From: Megaustenia siamemsis | Lineage: Eukaryota; Mollusca; Gastropoda; Stylommatophora; Ariophantidae | Direction of reading: 5' to 3' | DNA length: 64,000 nucleotides | Assembly (NCBI GenBank): GCA_032433765.1 | Contig: JAVIAB010000073.1 | Coordinates: forward strand, 56,888,565-56,952,564 | Part shown: piece by piece, positions 1-11,880 of the stretch | Layout: each line of letters starts with the position of its first letter | Position numbering within the stretch: position 1 is the stretch's first letter | Notes under the pieces: generated by a model | Database searches by the model: none | What the model was told of the DNA's origin: nothing | The model's input: only the letters and a program-made list of their open reading frames with translations | Program-made: the position numbers and the translations under genes

Positions 1-1320
1 GATATGTCGATAGTTGGAGAGCGCTTTGCAGATTGCTGTGTTCGCCAGCACAACCGATTTGAAAGTGGCAGTATTCACATTTAGGGAGGATTCAGTTTTC
101 ACAATCGCTTGTTTCTTCACGTCTTCTGTGTAAATGTTAATGCTGTGACGTATCGAGATGAGGTTCTTGATGCATTGGTTGCTCCTGCGTTCACAAATTA
201 TCCAGACTTGCAGCTTCTCCAGCGCACGTGCGCACACCGCACACATTACCCAGCAATATCTAGACAAGCATAACGTTGTGACAATTGATTGACCTGCCCT
301 ATTACTAGACATGGCCCCTGTAAAACATCTGTGGGACGAGATTGGACGCAGAGCCAACAAGCAGGGTTCTCCCGTTAATCTGCAACAGCTGGAAGTTGCT
401 CTTTGACGTGAATAGGACTTGATTCCCCAGAATTCCCTTCACAGACTTGTGGGTTCCATGCGGAGCCGCTGCCAAGCTTGTTTGCAAGCATGCGAATGAC
501 CGGCATGAATTATTGGAAAATCAATAAAGATTCCAAATATGTAAATTTATAAACACTTATAATTACACTTGACACTGTGCCTGGATCTGTAAAGTGGTGC
601 GTTATTAATGTGCTTCGGTATATAAATAGTAACCATTGTGAAGTGGATACTGATCAGAGGTAAAAAGAATTAACAAAAATGTCTGCTCCAGAGGAAGAAG
701 GTAGTGAAAATAGTGTTGTCCCCCTATCAGGACCTCTTTAAGGTCCTAGCCTTTCGATCCATCCAGTTGCTAGAGACTCTACGGGTTATGGGGGTATAGA
801 AGCTGTTATCACAGCAAGGTGGAGACGATATTCTTCAAACAATCAAGGGAATGTGAAGGAAATTATTGTATCTTTACCTCGTTGAAATTGCTTGTGTTGT
901 CTAACGTAGTAGCCTCCGACAGTCACAGTTGACCAAAGATTTTTTCAGCGCCCCAAGAAATGTTATTTTTTCTTTTCTTTCGCCGTGTATTCTCTTTCTA
1001 TACGATTCTGTCTGCTTACTGCCCGAGTTTGACCTTTAGAGTGCGCTTCCAAAGATTTCAGTCTGCAGCTATTTCTTCCCAGGCCGCAGGGTTTATGTTC
1101 AGAATCTTCATATCACGTAACTTCAAAGGATCACGGGATAACTAATAAGATGATTACTGTGCTGCTTGATTGATTACCAAATTCTTCTGGAAACATCATT
1201 ATTTCCGTTATTTTTATTTTTAAAAGTGTTTTTCTATAATGATTTTGCGCATCTGAATGAAGGCCCCGGAGACTCGGGCACCAAATTACTATTGCAATAA
1301 TAATTATTAAAAGTAATATT
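1..1320. other. no recognisable gene
   Basis: I see no convincing gene here. Open frames are 60 codons or shorter and resemble no family I know. The DNA is AT-rich and single-copy in appearance. Confidence 0.5.
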
Positions 1321-2705
1321 CGTAGGAAGACTAAAGAGGAGCAACTTCGCTGCAATCTCCAAAGAACTGACAACTAGTGATGCAGTACTGTCCCAAACAA
1401 TGCTGAAACCCATAAGTCCATCTGATATGACTCCTCATCGGAAACATAAAATACCAGAACTTATGGAAGACATTATAGGATTCATGAAAAAGGCACCCAA
1501 ACATACACAGAGAGAAGGCACATAGCAGAAAACACATAAACGACAACTACCCACAGGATTCCTGGTCACATATACACAAATGGATCTGCTACAAATGCCA
1601 CCAGAAATGGAGGAGGAGGTGTGTTCTTGAGGTTGAATAACCAGGAAGAGATCACCAAGTCAATAGCTACTGAGAAATTTTCAAACAACAATAAAGCAGA
1701 AACTGAAGCCCTCAAAGACGCTGCAAAACTGGCTGTCCAACACAAAAATAACATGCACAATAAATTGGTGATACTGACTGATGCACTGTCAGCCCTAACA
1801 GCTCTAAAAACCAGGAACAGTGAGCTAGATGACTTGAGAACAACCCTAGACCAACTGTGCAATAACTTCTAGAGAATGGTCATCCAGTGGATACCATCAC
1901 ACTGCAATATATACGGAAACGAACGTGTAGACAAACTAGCTAAGGAGGGAGGAAGATTACCACAAGAGAACCATCTGGTCAAAATGAAAAAGCGGACAGG
2001 TTGGCTAGCTGCGCTGTCGTTGAGGACGGGCAACTAATGGATCGGGCGGACATCATCAATGCCCTCCGAGATGTGGGAAGAGCACAGGACTTCGACAAAC
2101 ATTTGATGGAAATGGGAGTTAAGATGGGCACAGCCAGAAATGAGAAACTTAGTGGCCGTGTAAGAAGACTTATCAACCAACATAGAACTGGAGTCGAGAG
2201 TCGCTGGACACTGCTGGAGTTGCTGAGGAGGGGATCTGAGCACCTATGGACATGTTTGGAGTGCAATGATGATGACCTGCAAATAACTCAATAGCCATCT
2301 GGTCAGTTACGATGAAGCCAAATCCATCATCAAGGGCCAGTATCATGAAAAATGGAAACAAGAATACCCATAGTATAACGAGGGGGACGGATACCTCCAA
2401 CTTTCAAGGAGGGATCAAGTCATCATACTTCGCCTACGCACTGACCACAACAGAATGAGAAACCACATGCTCACCAAACTCAAAATATGAACTACCAGCC
2501 AATGCTACTGTACACTGGATAACATGACAACAAAACATGTTCTACAGGATTGCCCCCAGTACACAGACCTGAGGACAATGTGGTCCACACCCGCCTCCCT
2601 GGACGAGAAACTATACGGGACTACCGAATCACTTAAATAGACAGCTGCCTTCATAAGAGAGTCTGGAATCCTAGTCTGAATGAGCCTTGATCTCAGAAGA
2701 AGAAG
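1321..2705 (+). mobile_element. decayed LINE 3' part with RNase H domain (family A)
   Basis: This is the 3' part of a non-LTR retrotransposon of the kind that carries an RNase H domain after the reverse transcriptase. Visible in one frame from about 1591 are YTNGSA, the AETEAL segment, ILTDALSAL and VIQWIPSHCNIYGNERVDKLA, which are the four RNase H blocks. The first catalytic Asp is Asn here, and a TAG at about 1870 interrupts the frame before the last block. After a nested insertion (1982-2294) the frame resumes and ends in the usual Cys/His segment (TTKHVLQDCPQYTDLR) and a terminal helix. The copy ends in GAAGAAGAAG. The upstream edge is uncertain because 1321-1560 is badly decayed. It is inactive. 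Confidence 0.75.
1982..2294 (+). mobile_element. nested 5'-truncated LINE tail (family A2) with 11-bp TSD
   Basis: A 313-bp piece interrupts the family A element. It is flanked by direct copies of CCATCTGGTCA at 1971-1981 and 2295-2305, the signature of target-primed reverse transcription. The insert reads through as one frame of about 100 codons, starting in the last RNase H block (NEKADRLAS) and ending in a Cys motif segment (LWTCLECNDDD) with a stop codon exactly at the 3' end. It is therefore a second LINE family, truncated at its 5' end. A related copy lies inverted at about 9034-9200. Confidence 0.8.
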
Positions 2706-3016
2706 ATATTCGTAGTAACATTACGGTACTTAAAAGTAAGAGACGAAAACTTAGTCCTGAAAAAATAGTATCTTTACTTAGTGTGGTATTTGACACGAAA
2801 TGTTGGCTGCAAGACAATTCTGGCGTGTATCTTGAAAAGGCTGCTCTTAGTACATCATCTAGCTGTGAGGCTATAAGATCTATAAGATCAATCTGTACCT
2901 TTGAAAATGTTCATGGATGAAAACGAGGCTTGACATAAGTAGGAGACAAATAATAATAAATGAATTATTGCGAGGCGATATCAGTGAGTCATTTCAGGGA
3001 AAGATATATTTTTATA
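2706..3016. other. no recognisable gene
   Basis: Single-copy AT-rich DNA. One frame of 77 codons at 2687-2920 starts inside the LINE tail and matches nothing I know. Confidence 0.4.
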
Positions 3017-3160
3017 GCAATCGGAAGCAAATGACAAATAATCAACAACAGAAAAAAAAAACAATAGATGGTCCGAAGCAGGATTGAACCCGTATTTCTT
3101 GGCACAGCGCCTTGCCATGAGAAACCAAATGCTCTGGCGTTTATTTTTTTCTGTTGATTA
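3017..3160 (-). mobile_element. tRNA-derived SINE, family S2
   Basis: On the minus strand this reads as a tRNA-like head with a good B box (GGGTTCAATCC) followed by a T-rich tail ending near TGTTGTTGATTATTTGTC. The same order of sequence recurs on the plus strand at 38,735-38,945, which supports a dispersed family. The A box end is degraded in this copy. Confidence 0.6.
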
Positions 3161-3378
3161 TAAATGATTTTTTCCCCAGGCCTTTAAACATACTTCTTGC
3201 CCTGAAACGATTCGCTTCACATACGAACGACGCATGAATATATCATCAGAGTAATACTGATTTATGATTGGATGTCTGTTCTTGTCCACAAAGACCAAAC
3301 AATTATTGCACTTGCGATTGGATGATTTTAAATGTCCTTTTGAGGATTTGATATTTATATTTCTAACTCTTAAGGATT

Positions 3379-3890
3379 ATGTTATGTTATTGGACAGTTA
3401 TCACCACTATTGTCCAACAAGGAAATAACTCTAGAGGCAAAACGAGCACTATACAATACAATCTTCATTCAAACGTTGTGCTACCAAAGCTAGACCTGGA
3501 CCCTAGATGCAAGAACAATAAGAAGAAAGAAACCTCTACAGAGATGAAATGTGTTAGACGAATGACAGGAAACAGTCTGAGAGATAAGATCAGAAATGAA
3601 GAACTGAGGAAAAAGCTAGGAATAGCCCCCGCCATAGAATATATAAAGAAACAACACATAAAATGGTTTGGCCACGTGACAAGGCAGAACGATCAAAACA
3701 CAACACAACGAGCCTTCAACAAACGTTGTGAGAAAACCAGACCCAATGGTCGATCACGAAAAAAAATGATGGATGGAATATTGGAAGCACTAGGAAACAT
3801 AACAACAGTAGAGACGAACAGACGAGCAAAAGACGGCAAATTATATCTCCCCTCGACGCTAAAAGGCATGTGAGGAAAGAAGAAGAAGAA
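3379..3890 (+). mobile_element. RTE-like LINE 3' end (family B, copy 1)
   Basis: A 164-codon frame (3379-3873) encodes the C-terminal tail downstream of a reverse transcriptase: EMKCVRRMTGNSLRDKI, IKWFGHVTRQ and a basic stretch before the stop. This WFGHV...R tail is typical of RTE-like and related non-LTR retrotransposons. The catalytic palm is absent, so the copy is 5'-truncated. It is followed by a GAA-rich tail. Four related copies lie at 7497-8455, 24,425-24,880, 37,893-38,295 and 43,497-46,430. Confidence 0.75.
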
Positions 3891-5158
3891 AAAAGAAGAA
3901 AGATTATGTGGTCACTTGTACCAGGAAAGTAAGCCGAGAACAGGCCATGACACGTTGGACTGGGCTGATCTGTATTGCCCTACTTTCACTGAATGCGTTT
4001 ATAAAAATTATCAGAACATTTTAGCAAAGCAAAATAAACTACCATAGAAGTGCAACCAAACGGAAATGCCGTTCTCCCTCATTTTGGCTGTATCTTAAAA
4101 GTTCATTGGACCAAGATGGTCGCTTGTTTACGTTTGAACAAAGCCCAACGGCCAAGATCTGAATTTGCAGAATTTCGTTCATTCTCAACGGCTACAGTTA
4201 TAGTTTAGCTTTTACTAGCACAATGCCTGGAGTATAAGCTCAGAACACAATTTTGTCGTGCTTTCTCGAGGGTTGGCGACAATGGAGATTCATTTCACTC
4301 TGACTCTTGTGGACGCTGTCTTAAATGAACTAAATTAGTAAACAACCATGCGTCCACTAACGCAGGAGGAGATCAACACCTTCTTTGACAAACTATCCAA
4401 ATAGTAAATTACATGTTTCATCATATATTCGTATATATCTGGTAGAACTTTTAGTTTAAAATACTTGTCATAACATGACTTGTCAGCATCGGTGAGACTC
4501 CCGGAAGTTCGTGATAGTTAGAAGGGTCTTATAGTCTGTTGTTTGATGTGTGATGGTGATGGTGATGGTCTAATCACCAACTAATTACTACATCAAGCTT
4601 GGGCAGATGGTGCTCGTAAGCCTGGGAGGGCCGACCATCTAGGGGCAGAATCCCCCTACAGAAAAGACAATCTGCTGCCTTGCAGGAAGGGGTTAAGGCA
4701 AAGAAATGCAAATGAATGCATAAAAATGCGAAGCTGCAGTGAAGCTGAATGTGAGGGAAAATTGAAAAAAAAAATAGAAAAAATGGTATGTTAGAAGCTT
4801 TACGTGATTAGTAGACGACACAGATTTCAACGGCGTTTCGGCCTAATAGGCCTTCAACAGGAACAAACAAAATAAAAAGCACACACACGGATATGTGAGT
4901 AAATAAAACTAATCCTACATAGCTAACTAGTAACGAAACATCCAAAACAAAAATAATCGAAATATGTTGAAGAAAATAAAAATGACTTCCCTGTGTCCTG
5001 TGTCTTGGACAGTAGTCACACGAGTGTGGCTGTAATTATACCCCCCTCAGGTCAGGTGAAGGGTTCTAAAAATACACGAGTGAGGGGAACGCTGTCTAGG
5101 TTACCTCGACTGCAAAGACACTGATAATGTCTGAAAGTATCTAAGGGCCCATAAACAC
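3891..5158. other. non-coding, with a dispersed repeat near 4794
   Basis: No gene seen. A segment at 4551-4750 (GATGGT steps, then a GC-richer stretch) looks like a decayed interspersed repeat. The segment starting GAAGCTTTACGTGATTAG near 4795 resembles the 54-bp unit of the tandem array at 36.5 kb. Confidence 0.4.
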
Positions 5159-5231
5159 ATGTATACACACACTCAGATGCGTGTATACATATGTACACAT
5201 ACAGACAGACATGCACATACCTATACATATC

Positions 5232-5357
5232 AACACACACATACATACATACATACATACATACATACATACATACATACATACATACATACATACATAC
5301 ATACATACATACATACACATACATATATATATGCATACCAACAAGCACACACATACA

Positions 5358-5407
<50 letters not shown>

Positions 5408-5410
5408 AAT
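5232..5410. repeat. (CATA)n and (TA)n microsatellite
   Basis: About 20 copies of a CATA/TACA tetramer are followed by TA-rich steps and a pure TA run at about 5361-5405. All long frames across it are low-complexity artefacts. Confidence 0.95.
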
Positions 5411-5689
5411 GCCTATACATAAGAACACATACATGCATGTGCACATCTATACGGGGATAGGGGATAATCATATATGTGCAGAAATATGTGCCTTGCAGGA
5501 AGATTGGGGACAATCAAAGGCTAAGGAAAGCAAACCTGATTAAAATGCTGGCTGAAATCGAATGCACTGGGCCACTGGCGCAGAACACAGTGCAACGTTT
5601 TAACAAGTAATCAATCAGACTGGATCTAACAGACTCTAATTATGATAGAAACTATCGCTGACCGGAAAGGCTTCAAGAAACAGCTGAAT

Positions 5690-5792
5690 ATAATACACTG
5701 GAATAAAAACTATATGGGGCAATCGATTCGCTTAAACAGACAGCTGACTTCATGGGAAGAGTCTGGAATCCTACTCTGATTGAGTCTTGATC

Positions 5793-5831
<39 letters not shown>

Positions 5832-5876
5832 AAGAGAGAGAGAGAAGAGAAAGAGAGAGAGAGAGAGAGAGAGAAT
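5690..5876 (+). mobile_element. 3' end of family A LINE with (GA)n tail
   Basis: The stretch GGGCAATCGATTCGCTTAAA to GAGTCTTGATCGCAG repeats the last coding segment of the element at 1.3-2.7 kb, and is followed by about 80 bp of GA-rich microsatellite (5797-5875). Only the last 35 or so codons survive. Confidence 0.65.
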
Positions 5877-6012
5877 AGTTCATTGTGCGACAGTTCTTTC
5901 TGTTATTGTTTCCGTAAGACATATATTTCTTTTTTCAATATAAGTAAAGATTTGAAACCTTGATTATTCTATTCTTAAATCAATACAATCGTTTATCATT
6001 AAAATCAATCAC

Positions 6013-6324
6013 TTGGGGGCCTCGGTAGCCTAGTTGGGAAAACCACCCGACTGGACTACCGACGTTCGGACAACCCGTGTTCGATTCCCGCTGGGAGCAG
6101 TGTGAATTGTACTCGTGGTTGGAAAAAAAATACCCCTACGGTCGACCCAGCCGTTGGCAGAAATGGGTACCAGGATATTATCCTGGGAAGGTGAGGAATG
6201 TCGCTTCGCATCTGAGTTTCGATGCTTGAGGCTACACTATACAGAAATATCCGAACATTTCTGGATAGGCGGCCGAGCACATATGGGTGTAAACTCGCGT
6301 GCTAAGACGCCGGTTCAAGTCTCG
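6013..6324 (+). mobile_element. tRNA-derived SINE, family S3
   Basis: The head has a perfect A box (TAGCCTAGTTGG, 6026-6037) and a B box TGTTCGATTCC (6078-6088) at normal tRNA spacing, followed by a tRNA-unrelated body. A second B-box-like sequence (GGTTCAAGTC) sits at the 3' edge, against the inverted repeat that starts at 6325. It does not fold as a functional tRNA, so I call it a SINE. Confidence 0.7.
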
Positions 6325-6914
6325 GGTAATTTCCTAGTTTGATCAGATATATTATTTCAGTTGGAAGAGTGATGTCCCCTAAAATATGTCTGCCAAAATA
6401 CAGTGGTTCTACGCATTCTTGGCGTTGGGGTCATTACGCTGGCATGTAATCATTTCGGAGTATCTGTTGATTGGGCGTTGGGTCCAGGGGTTAGGTTTAG
6501 CTTTAGTGTTAAATATTTATAAATATATTATAACGCGTGACAAAAACGACGCCACTCTGCCTAATTATGATCTTCTGATCGAAGGGAATTGTGCGGTTGA
6601 TTACCAATCGCCGTAATTTACTGCCAAATGTTGGAAGATTGTCAAACTTTGGCTATTAATTAAAATGCACATACACACACATAAATACAAAAAAATATCT
6701 AGAAATAGCTTTACGAAACACAATGCAACGTCTGTATTACCTCAAATTACCTCCGAACGCCACGCTGACCCAAACGCCAGTGTGAGTGACACATGCCAGC
6801 GTAATGACCCCAACGCCAAGAATGCGTAGAACCACTGTATTTTGGCAGACATATTTTAGGGGACATCACTCTTCCAAACTGAAATAATATATATGATCAA
6901 ACTAGGAAATTACC
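6325..6914. repeat. 590-bp fold-back unit with 123-bp inverted arms
   Basis: The segment 6325-6447 recurs inverted at 6791-6914 with only one substitution and one 1-nt indel. The 343-bp loop is single-copy. Outer ends read GGTAATTTCCTAGTTTGATC. No coding frame lies between the arms. It could be a MITE-like element or a recent inverted duplication; I did not find a matching target duplication on both flanks. Confidence 0.75.
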
Positions 6915-7483
6915 ATTATGTAACTGGTACTATTTATCTAATTTCCAAGAAAGTAATATCGAGCAGTCCCCCAATTAATTAGGTTTCGCTTTCTCTTTTA
7001 TCTAGTGCGTTATCACTGTCGCCATAACAACGCGCATGCGTGTAAATATCAGGCTCCCAAAACTTACGAAAATAGAACAATTCGGTCAAGTTAGAGCAGA
7101 ATAAAATATCTTGAAGTTTCCATAAACATGAAAGCTGTCGATTTTTTTTTTTTAATTGCGATTTAACTTGTTTCGCTTCTGAAGCATGCAGTCACTTTTT
7201 TCACGAATTTTGTTGTTTCTAGTGTTGCTTCCGTGAACAATAATTTAGTCATAGTTTCCATTATCTAGACTTTCGCCAGAAGAGAGGGTAAATGTTATAT
7301 TATTCTTATAGCTTACCGTCTTCATAACGAAACCCCATTCTATTCTGTCTCATGTCTTGATGGTACTCTATGGCTGATTTCCAGGTCCATGCTTTATTGA
7401 ATGTTCATATCTATCCGCTTTTTTTTTCTTTTTCCATGTACTATTCTTTCAAAATATTGTTTTGTTTTTATGTATAAAACAAT
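6915..7483. other. no recognisable gene
   Basis: AT-rich single-copy DNA with several T runs. Nothing recognisable. Confidence 0.5.
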
Positions 7484-7496
7484 ATGTATAAACGTT

Positions 7497-8455
7497 ATCT
7501 TCTTCTTTCCTTCATCATTTGCCTTTTAGCGTCAAGGGGAGATATAATTTGCGGTCTTTTGCTCTTCTGTTCACCTCTCCTGATGTTATGTTTCCCAATG
7601 CTTCTAATATTCCATCAATTCATCTTTTTCGTGGTAGACCCCTGGGTCTGGTGCTCTCGCGATGTTTTTGACGGCTCATTTTGTTGATTTTTGGTCTTTC
7701 TGCCTTGTCACGTGGCCAAATCACTTTATGTGTTGTTTCTTTATATATTCTATGGCGGGGACTACTCCTAGCTTTTTTCTCAGTTCTTCATTTCTGATCT
7801 GATCTCTCAGACTATTTCCTGTCATTCGTCTAACACATTTCATCTCAGTAGAAGTTATTTTTCTTATTGTTCTTGCATCTAGGATACAAGATTGGCATTG
7901 GTAGCACAACGTTGGGATGGAGACTGTATAGTGCTTGTTTTGCCTCTAGAGTTATTTCCTTGTTGGACAATAGTGGTGATAAGTGTTCAATGATTTGGCA
8001 AGCCTTGTTGCATTTTGATTCTATCTCTGCTGTTTGTGAATTGTCGTTTGTCACTAAAATTCCTAGGCATTTGAATTCCTCTACTTGTTTTAGTTGTCTG
8101 CCTTTTATAGTTATGTTGATGTCTGTTTATTTTTGGCGACATTCATGACTTCTGTTTTGTTGATGTTGATTTTCATGTTGTACTTTGTGCTGAGATGTTG
8201 AGTTTGTTTAAGTGTTCTTGTAGGTATTCTATTGTTTCATGTATTAGTGCCTGATCGTCTGCAAATAAAAGCTCGTTGATCTCTTCTGTCTCTAATGGGT
8301 TAGCTAACTTGCAAAAATAGTCAATGCATGTAATAAACAGTAGGGGGGATAGTATGCACCCCCGTCTTACACTTGATCTAACTTCGAAGTGGTCTGTGTA
8401 GCCTGCTGCTGCTCTGACTGTGCAGCTGCTGTTGGTGTAGAGACTTTTAATTAGG
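7497..8455 (-). mobile_element. RTE-like LINE fragment (family B, copy 2) with RT core
   Basis: Read on the minus strand from 8455, this copy keeps part of the reverse transcriptase palm: RRGCILSPLLF (motif B region) and LLFADDQALI (catalytic FADD, motif C), then the same tail as copy 1 (EMKCVRRMTGNSLRD). Frames are broken several times. The 3' end is GAAGAAGA. The copy is cut at about 8455, where a 45-bp inverted repeat begins. Confidence 0.8.
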
Positions 8456-9397
8456 TTGGTTAGATGTCACTGTGACAACATCCGTCACTGGTTGCCGAGT
8501 TATTACGCGTGTACACTGGCTCCATTCCTAGCATGGCCAACCTGTTTTTTTTTCTATCGAGTAAGAGAGCGGGGTGAGGAAGTGGTTCAAAGTTTGTAGG
8601 CCTACACCACGTTGCCACTAGTTGCCAGCAGTAACGCACTACAAACCAAAACCTTAATGAACGACACAGATTCACGGAGGGGCTGGTTTATTTATAAAAA
8701 GAACATATGTTTTTTTTTTATAATCGAGAATGCATTAATAAAACGAAGCAGTGTGTATACGAGGTCATACAAGTGTACTAATCGACGGCATGGTTATGTA
8801 AAATAAAAGAGGCTAGATAGTTTATGTTATTTATATAAAGGCAATCAGAAAAGACAAATGCATTTGACAACAATTTACGTAACACAGTGCAACACAATCC
8901 GCTATTAAATGAACGACAAAGTAGACGTTCCTGATAGCCACAGGAGAACATTGTTATACAATAAGCTCCTAAATAATGGAGAATGTAAACCACATGAACA
9001 CCGCTCTCGTTCATTATTGTACTGACTTTCTATTATTTATTGAGTCAATGAGTTATAAAGTTATTGAGTCATTTGCAGGTTATCATTGCACTCCGAACAT
9101 GTCCATTGGTGCTCAGACCCCCTCCTCAGCAGGCCCCGCAGTGTCCAGCTACTGACGACTCAAGTTCTATGTTGGTTGATGTCTTCTTATACGCCCACGT
9201 CCAATCAGTGCATTTTTTCTAAGAAAAACGTTGCAGGGACCTCTCATCCCACGCTATAAAACGTGAAAATGGTAATATAGCAGGTTTCTGAAACTCTAGT
9301 GTACTATATAATTACATTTGTGTTACTTTGTAAAGATTGTACTGGTATATCATCGGCAACCAGTGACGGGTGTTATGACAGTGACATCTAACCAATC
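8454..9397. mobile_element. possible non-autonomous DNA transposon bounded by 45-bp inverted repeats
   Basis: The 45 bp at 8454-8498 recur inverted at 9353-9397 with about four mismatches. Outer ends are GGTTGGTTAGATGTCACTGT and its near complement, and each is flanked by TA, as expected for a Tc1/mariner-type target. No transposase lies between. A LINE A2 fragment (9034-9200) sits inside. The call rests only on the inverted termini. Confidence 0.4.
9034..9200 (-). mobile_element. LINE 3' end (family A2, copy 2)
   Basis: The minus strand matches the 3' half of the 313-bp nested insert at 2.0-2.3 kb, including the Cys-motif region. The 3' tail carries repeated TGACTCAATAA-like steps, which suggests the natural end of this LINE is a short tandem motif. 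Confidence 0.65.
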
Positions 9398-9457
9398 TAC
9401 TTACATTTATGCAATATTTGTCAAGACAGCATATCAGATCTTTGAAGTTCCAGTAAA

Positions 9458-9491
<34 letters not shown>

Positions 9492-9936
9492 CGTTTTATC
9501 AGCAACTATAAAATGAGAATGTAAATTGGCAGCTGTTCTAGTTTCTAATTACTTATAAATTGTTACCTTGGGACCGTTGTTCAACAAATTTACTAGAACG
9601 CGTTATGTACTGTTCCGGGTGAAAAAAAAGTTCTTAATAAAACTATTCCTTTAACAAGTGTTTTAATTTTTAGATATTACGTTACATTTAGAATTTAGAA
9701 AAAAATGATTACACACATGAAGAATTAAAACTGAACTATACTGATGCTATGATGCATTTATAAAATTTAAAAAATAAGCGTCAATTCTATCTAAATAAAA
9801 CATATCTTACAGAGTTGAACATTATAATTAATTTATTTTAAATCGTAAAATGGATAATTCAAATGCGTTTCTCAAATATGATAATAACTTAGTGCTTTCA
9901 CATACACTCTGACGATTTTAAGTTTGTCATTTTTAG
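9398..9936. other. non-coding AT-rich DNA with (TA)n
   Basis: Contains a (TA)12-like run at about 9463-9487. No gene seen. Confidence 0.5.
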
Positions 9937-10247
9937 AGGAAAGAAAAGAAAACAAACGAAGAAGTTTTAAAACAACTAACAATGAAAAAAGAACTACTAA
10001 ACACAATTAGAGCAAGACAAATGCAATTTTTTGGTCATGTTAAAAGACACAACAGTCCAATAAAAGTAATATTAGAAGGGAAAATACAAGGTAAAAGAGG
10101 CAGAGGCAGACCAAGACTAACATGGACGAGTAACATCAAAAGATGGACAAGTCAGCCTATGGCAATCTGCACCATCAAAGCAAGAGACAGAGTGGAATGG
10201 CGCTCCATGGTAGCCAACCTTCGATGCGGAGAGGGCACTCGATGATG
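9937..10247 (+). mobile_element. RTE-like LINE 3' end (family C, copy 1)
   Basis: An 87-codon frame (9982-10,245) encodes the end of a LINE ORF2: MQFFGHVKRH, then KRGRGRPRLTW and EWRSMVANLRCGEGTR before the stop. The copy ends in GATGATGATG. Only the C-terminal tail survives, no catalytic motif. Related copies lie on the minus strand at 21,811-22,555, 35,590-35,930 and 49,042-49,112. Confidence 0.75.
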
Positions 10248-10929
10248 ATGAATTTTTACACAAGTATTCATACAACTTGACTCTACTAACACCAACCAGG
10301 AAGTAGAAGCCGTCCATCGTGGACGGGTTGGAGAGCTCAGCAGATCTGCGGCTCAATGGCTATAGTATGTAAATCATCATCTAGTTAGTCAGCCCCCCTA
10401 AAGCTGTCAAACCAAGTGAAGTCATTGTTATTTCAGTCATGTGACAGTTCTTGGAAAAGTAATGTCGGAATCTCCATTAGTCTCTCTGATTCACTTCGTG
10501 AGTAATACACTCTAACTCTAATAATCATTTCTGTCTCACGTCAGAGCTGTGACAGATTTTCGATTTGTTCACTTATTCATGTCTAAATTCGGTTTCCAAA
10601 ATTATGTTTCTAACCATTTGTATGTATTCCAGTCTTAACCATGGAATGGTGCAGTTGAGAATTTCCGAGTAAAAACCAGATATATGTATGTCAATAACAT
10701 CTTTAATGAAATGTTAACCTGAAGCAACGTCCAAGGGATGAGACCAGGGTTATGAGACGACATGATTTCGTCTGTTTTTAAGGTATGCATCCTGTATCCG
10801 GTCACATACCTTAAGGCATTTACCTTATTATATATAAAGTATTGAAAATAAGCGTCACATTATTACGTGCAGCATTTTTTGTCCTTTTTTAAAGTAAAAT
10901 GTTTTGATTTATCAGAGATAACGCTCAGC

Positions 10930-10968
<39 letters not shown>

Positions 10969-11090
10969 GTTTTAACCTGGTAACCTACGATGTTAAATTG
11001 AGACATTCACATTTCTGGATTATTATTAGTAGTGGAGACATGTCCCTACTGCTATTTGGCTGAGGCATTTTGAGTTATTATTTATCTTAT
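10248..11090. other. no gene; (TTA)n at 10,930-10,968
   Basis: Single-copy DNA with one trinucleotide run. Frames are short and unrecognised. Confidence 0.5.
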
Positions 11091-11096
11091 ATATAA

Positions 11097-11880
11097 CTCT
11101 TCGCAGATGACCAATGCCTAATATATGAGGATGAAAACCTGCTACAACAGCATTTAACATCTCTAGATAAAAGCTGCACAAACTACAGTATGAAAATTAA
11201 CACAGCAAAAACAGAGGCTATAAGAATAAGCAAATTAAGACACCCATTAAATATCAAGATCAAAGACAAAGAAATAAAACAAGTAGAGGAATTCAAGTAT
11301 TTATGCACAATGTTCACAGAAGATGGAAACTAGACAGAGAAATTGACATGAGAATACAAAAAGCAAATGCTGTCACATACCAGCTTTCACCATTGTTAAG
11401 ACATCCAAAAATTTCTATGCCAGCTAAACAACAAATGATAAATAGCATCTTCATACCAACTTTGTGCTATGAAAGTCAAACATGGGCCCTTTCTAAATCA
11501 CATTTAAAAAAGATCAATACATGTGAGATGCGATGCTTGAGAAAAGTAGCAAACAACACAAGAAGAGATAGAATACCAAATGAAACCATAAGAAAAATGA
11601 TAGGAACAAAACCCTGCCAAGAATATATAGAACAACAACAACTTAAATGGTTTGGCCACCTGGTCAGAATGAATCCTCACCAATCACCATCAAGGGCGTT
11701 CTTCTCGAGAATGCATGGAAAAAGACCAAGAGGAAGACCCAGAAGAAGATGGATAGATGCAGTGACAGAGACATGTAACAACAAAGGAAAATCACTAATT
11801 CAGACAATTCGAGCAGCACAAGAACGACAAATGATATAAACCACGACACCTTTTAGGTATCAGTGAAAGAGAAAAGAGGA
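11097..11880 (+). pseudogene. LINE reverse transcriptase C-terminal half (family G), frameshifted
   Basis: The sequence opens in the RT catalytic motif (LFADDQCLIYEDENL), followed by the D/E region (MKINTAKTEAIRISK) and VEEFKYL. Near 11,325 the frame shifts, apparently by loss of one A in a short A run, and continues in the 178-codon ORF at 11,303-11,839 with the tail KWFGHLVRM and KRPRGRPRRRW. The tail resembles family B and the two may be subfamilies. Domains N-terminal to motif C are missing. Non-functional. Confidence 0.8.

Noticed and set aside
5052..5543. Several frames of 87-153 codons rich in Tyr/Ile/Met or His/Thr
   Set aside because: They lie over CATA and TA microsatellites and have no unique domain.
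6013..6100. Functional tRNA gene
   Set aside because: Acceptor-stem pairing is poor and the body continues as a SINE.
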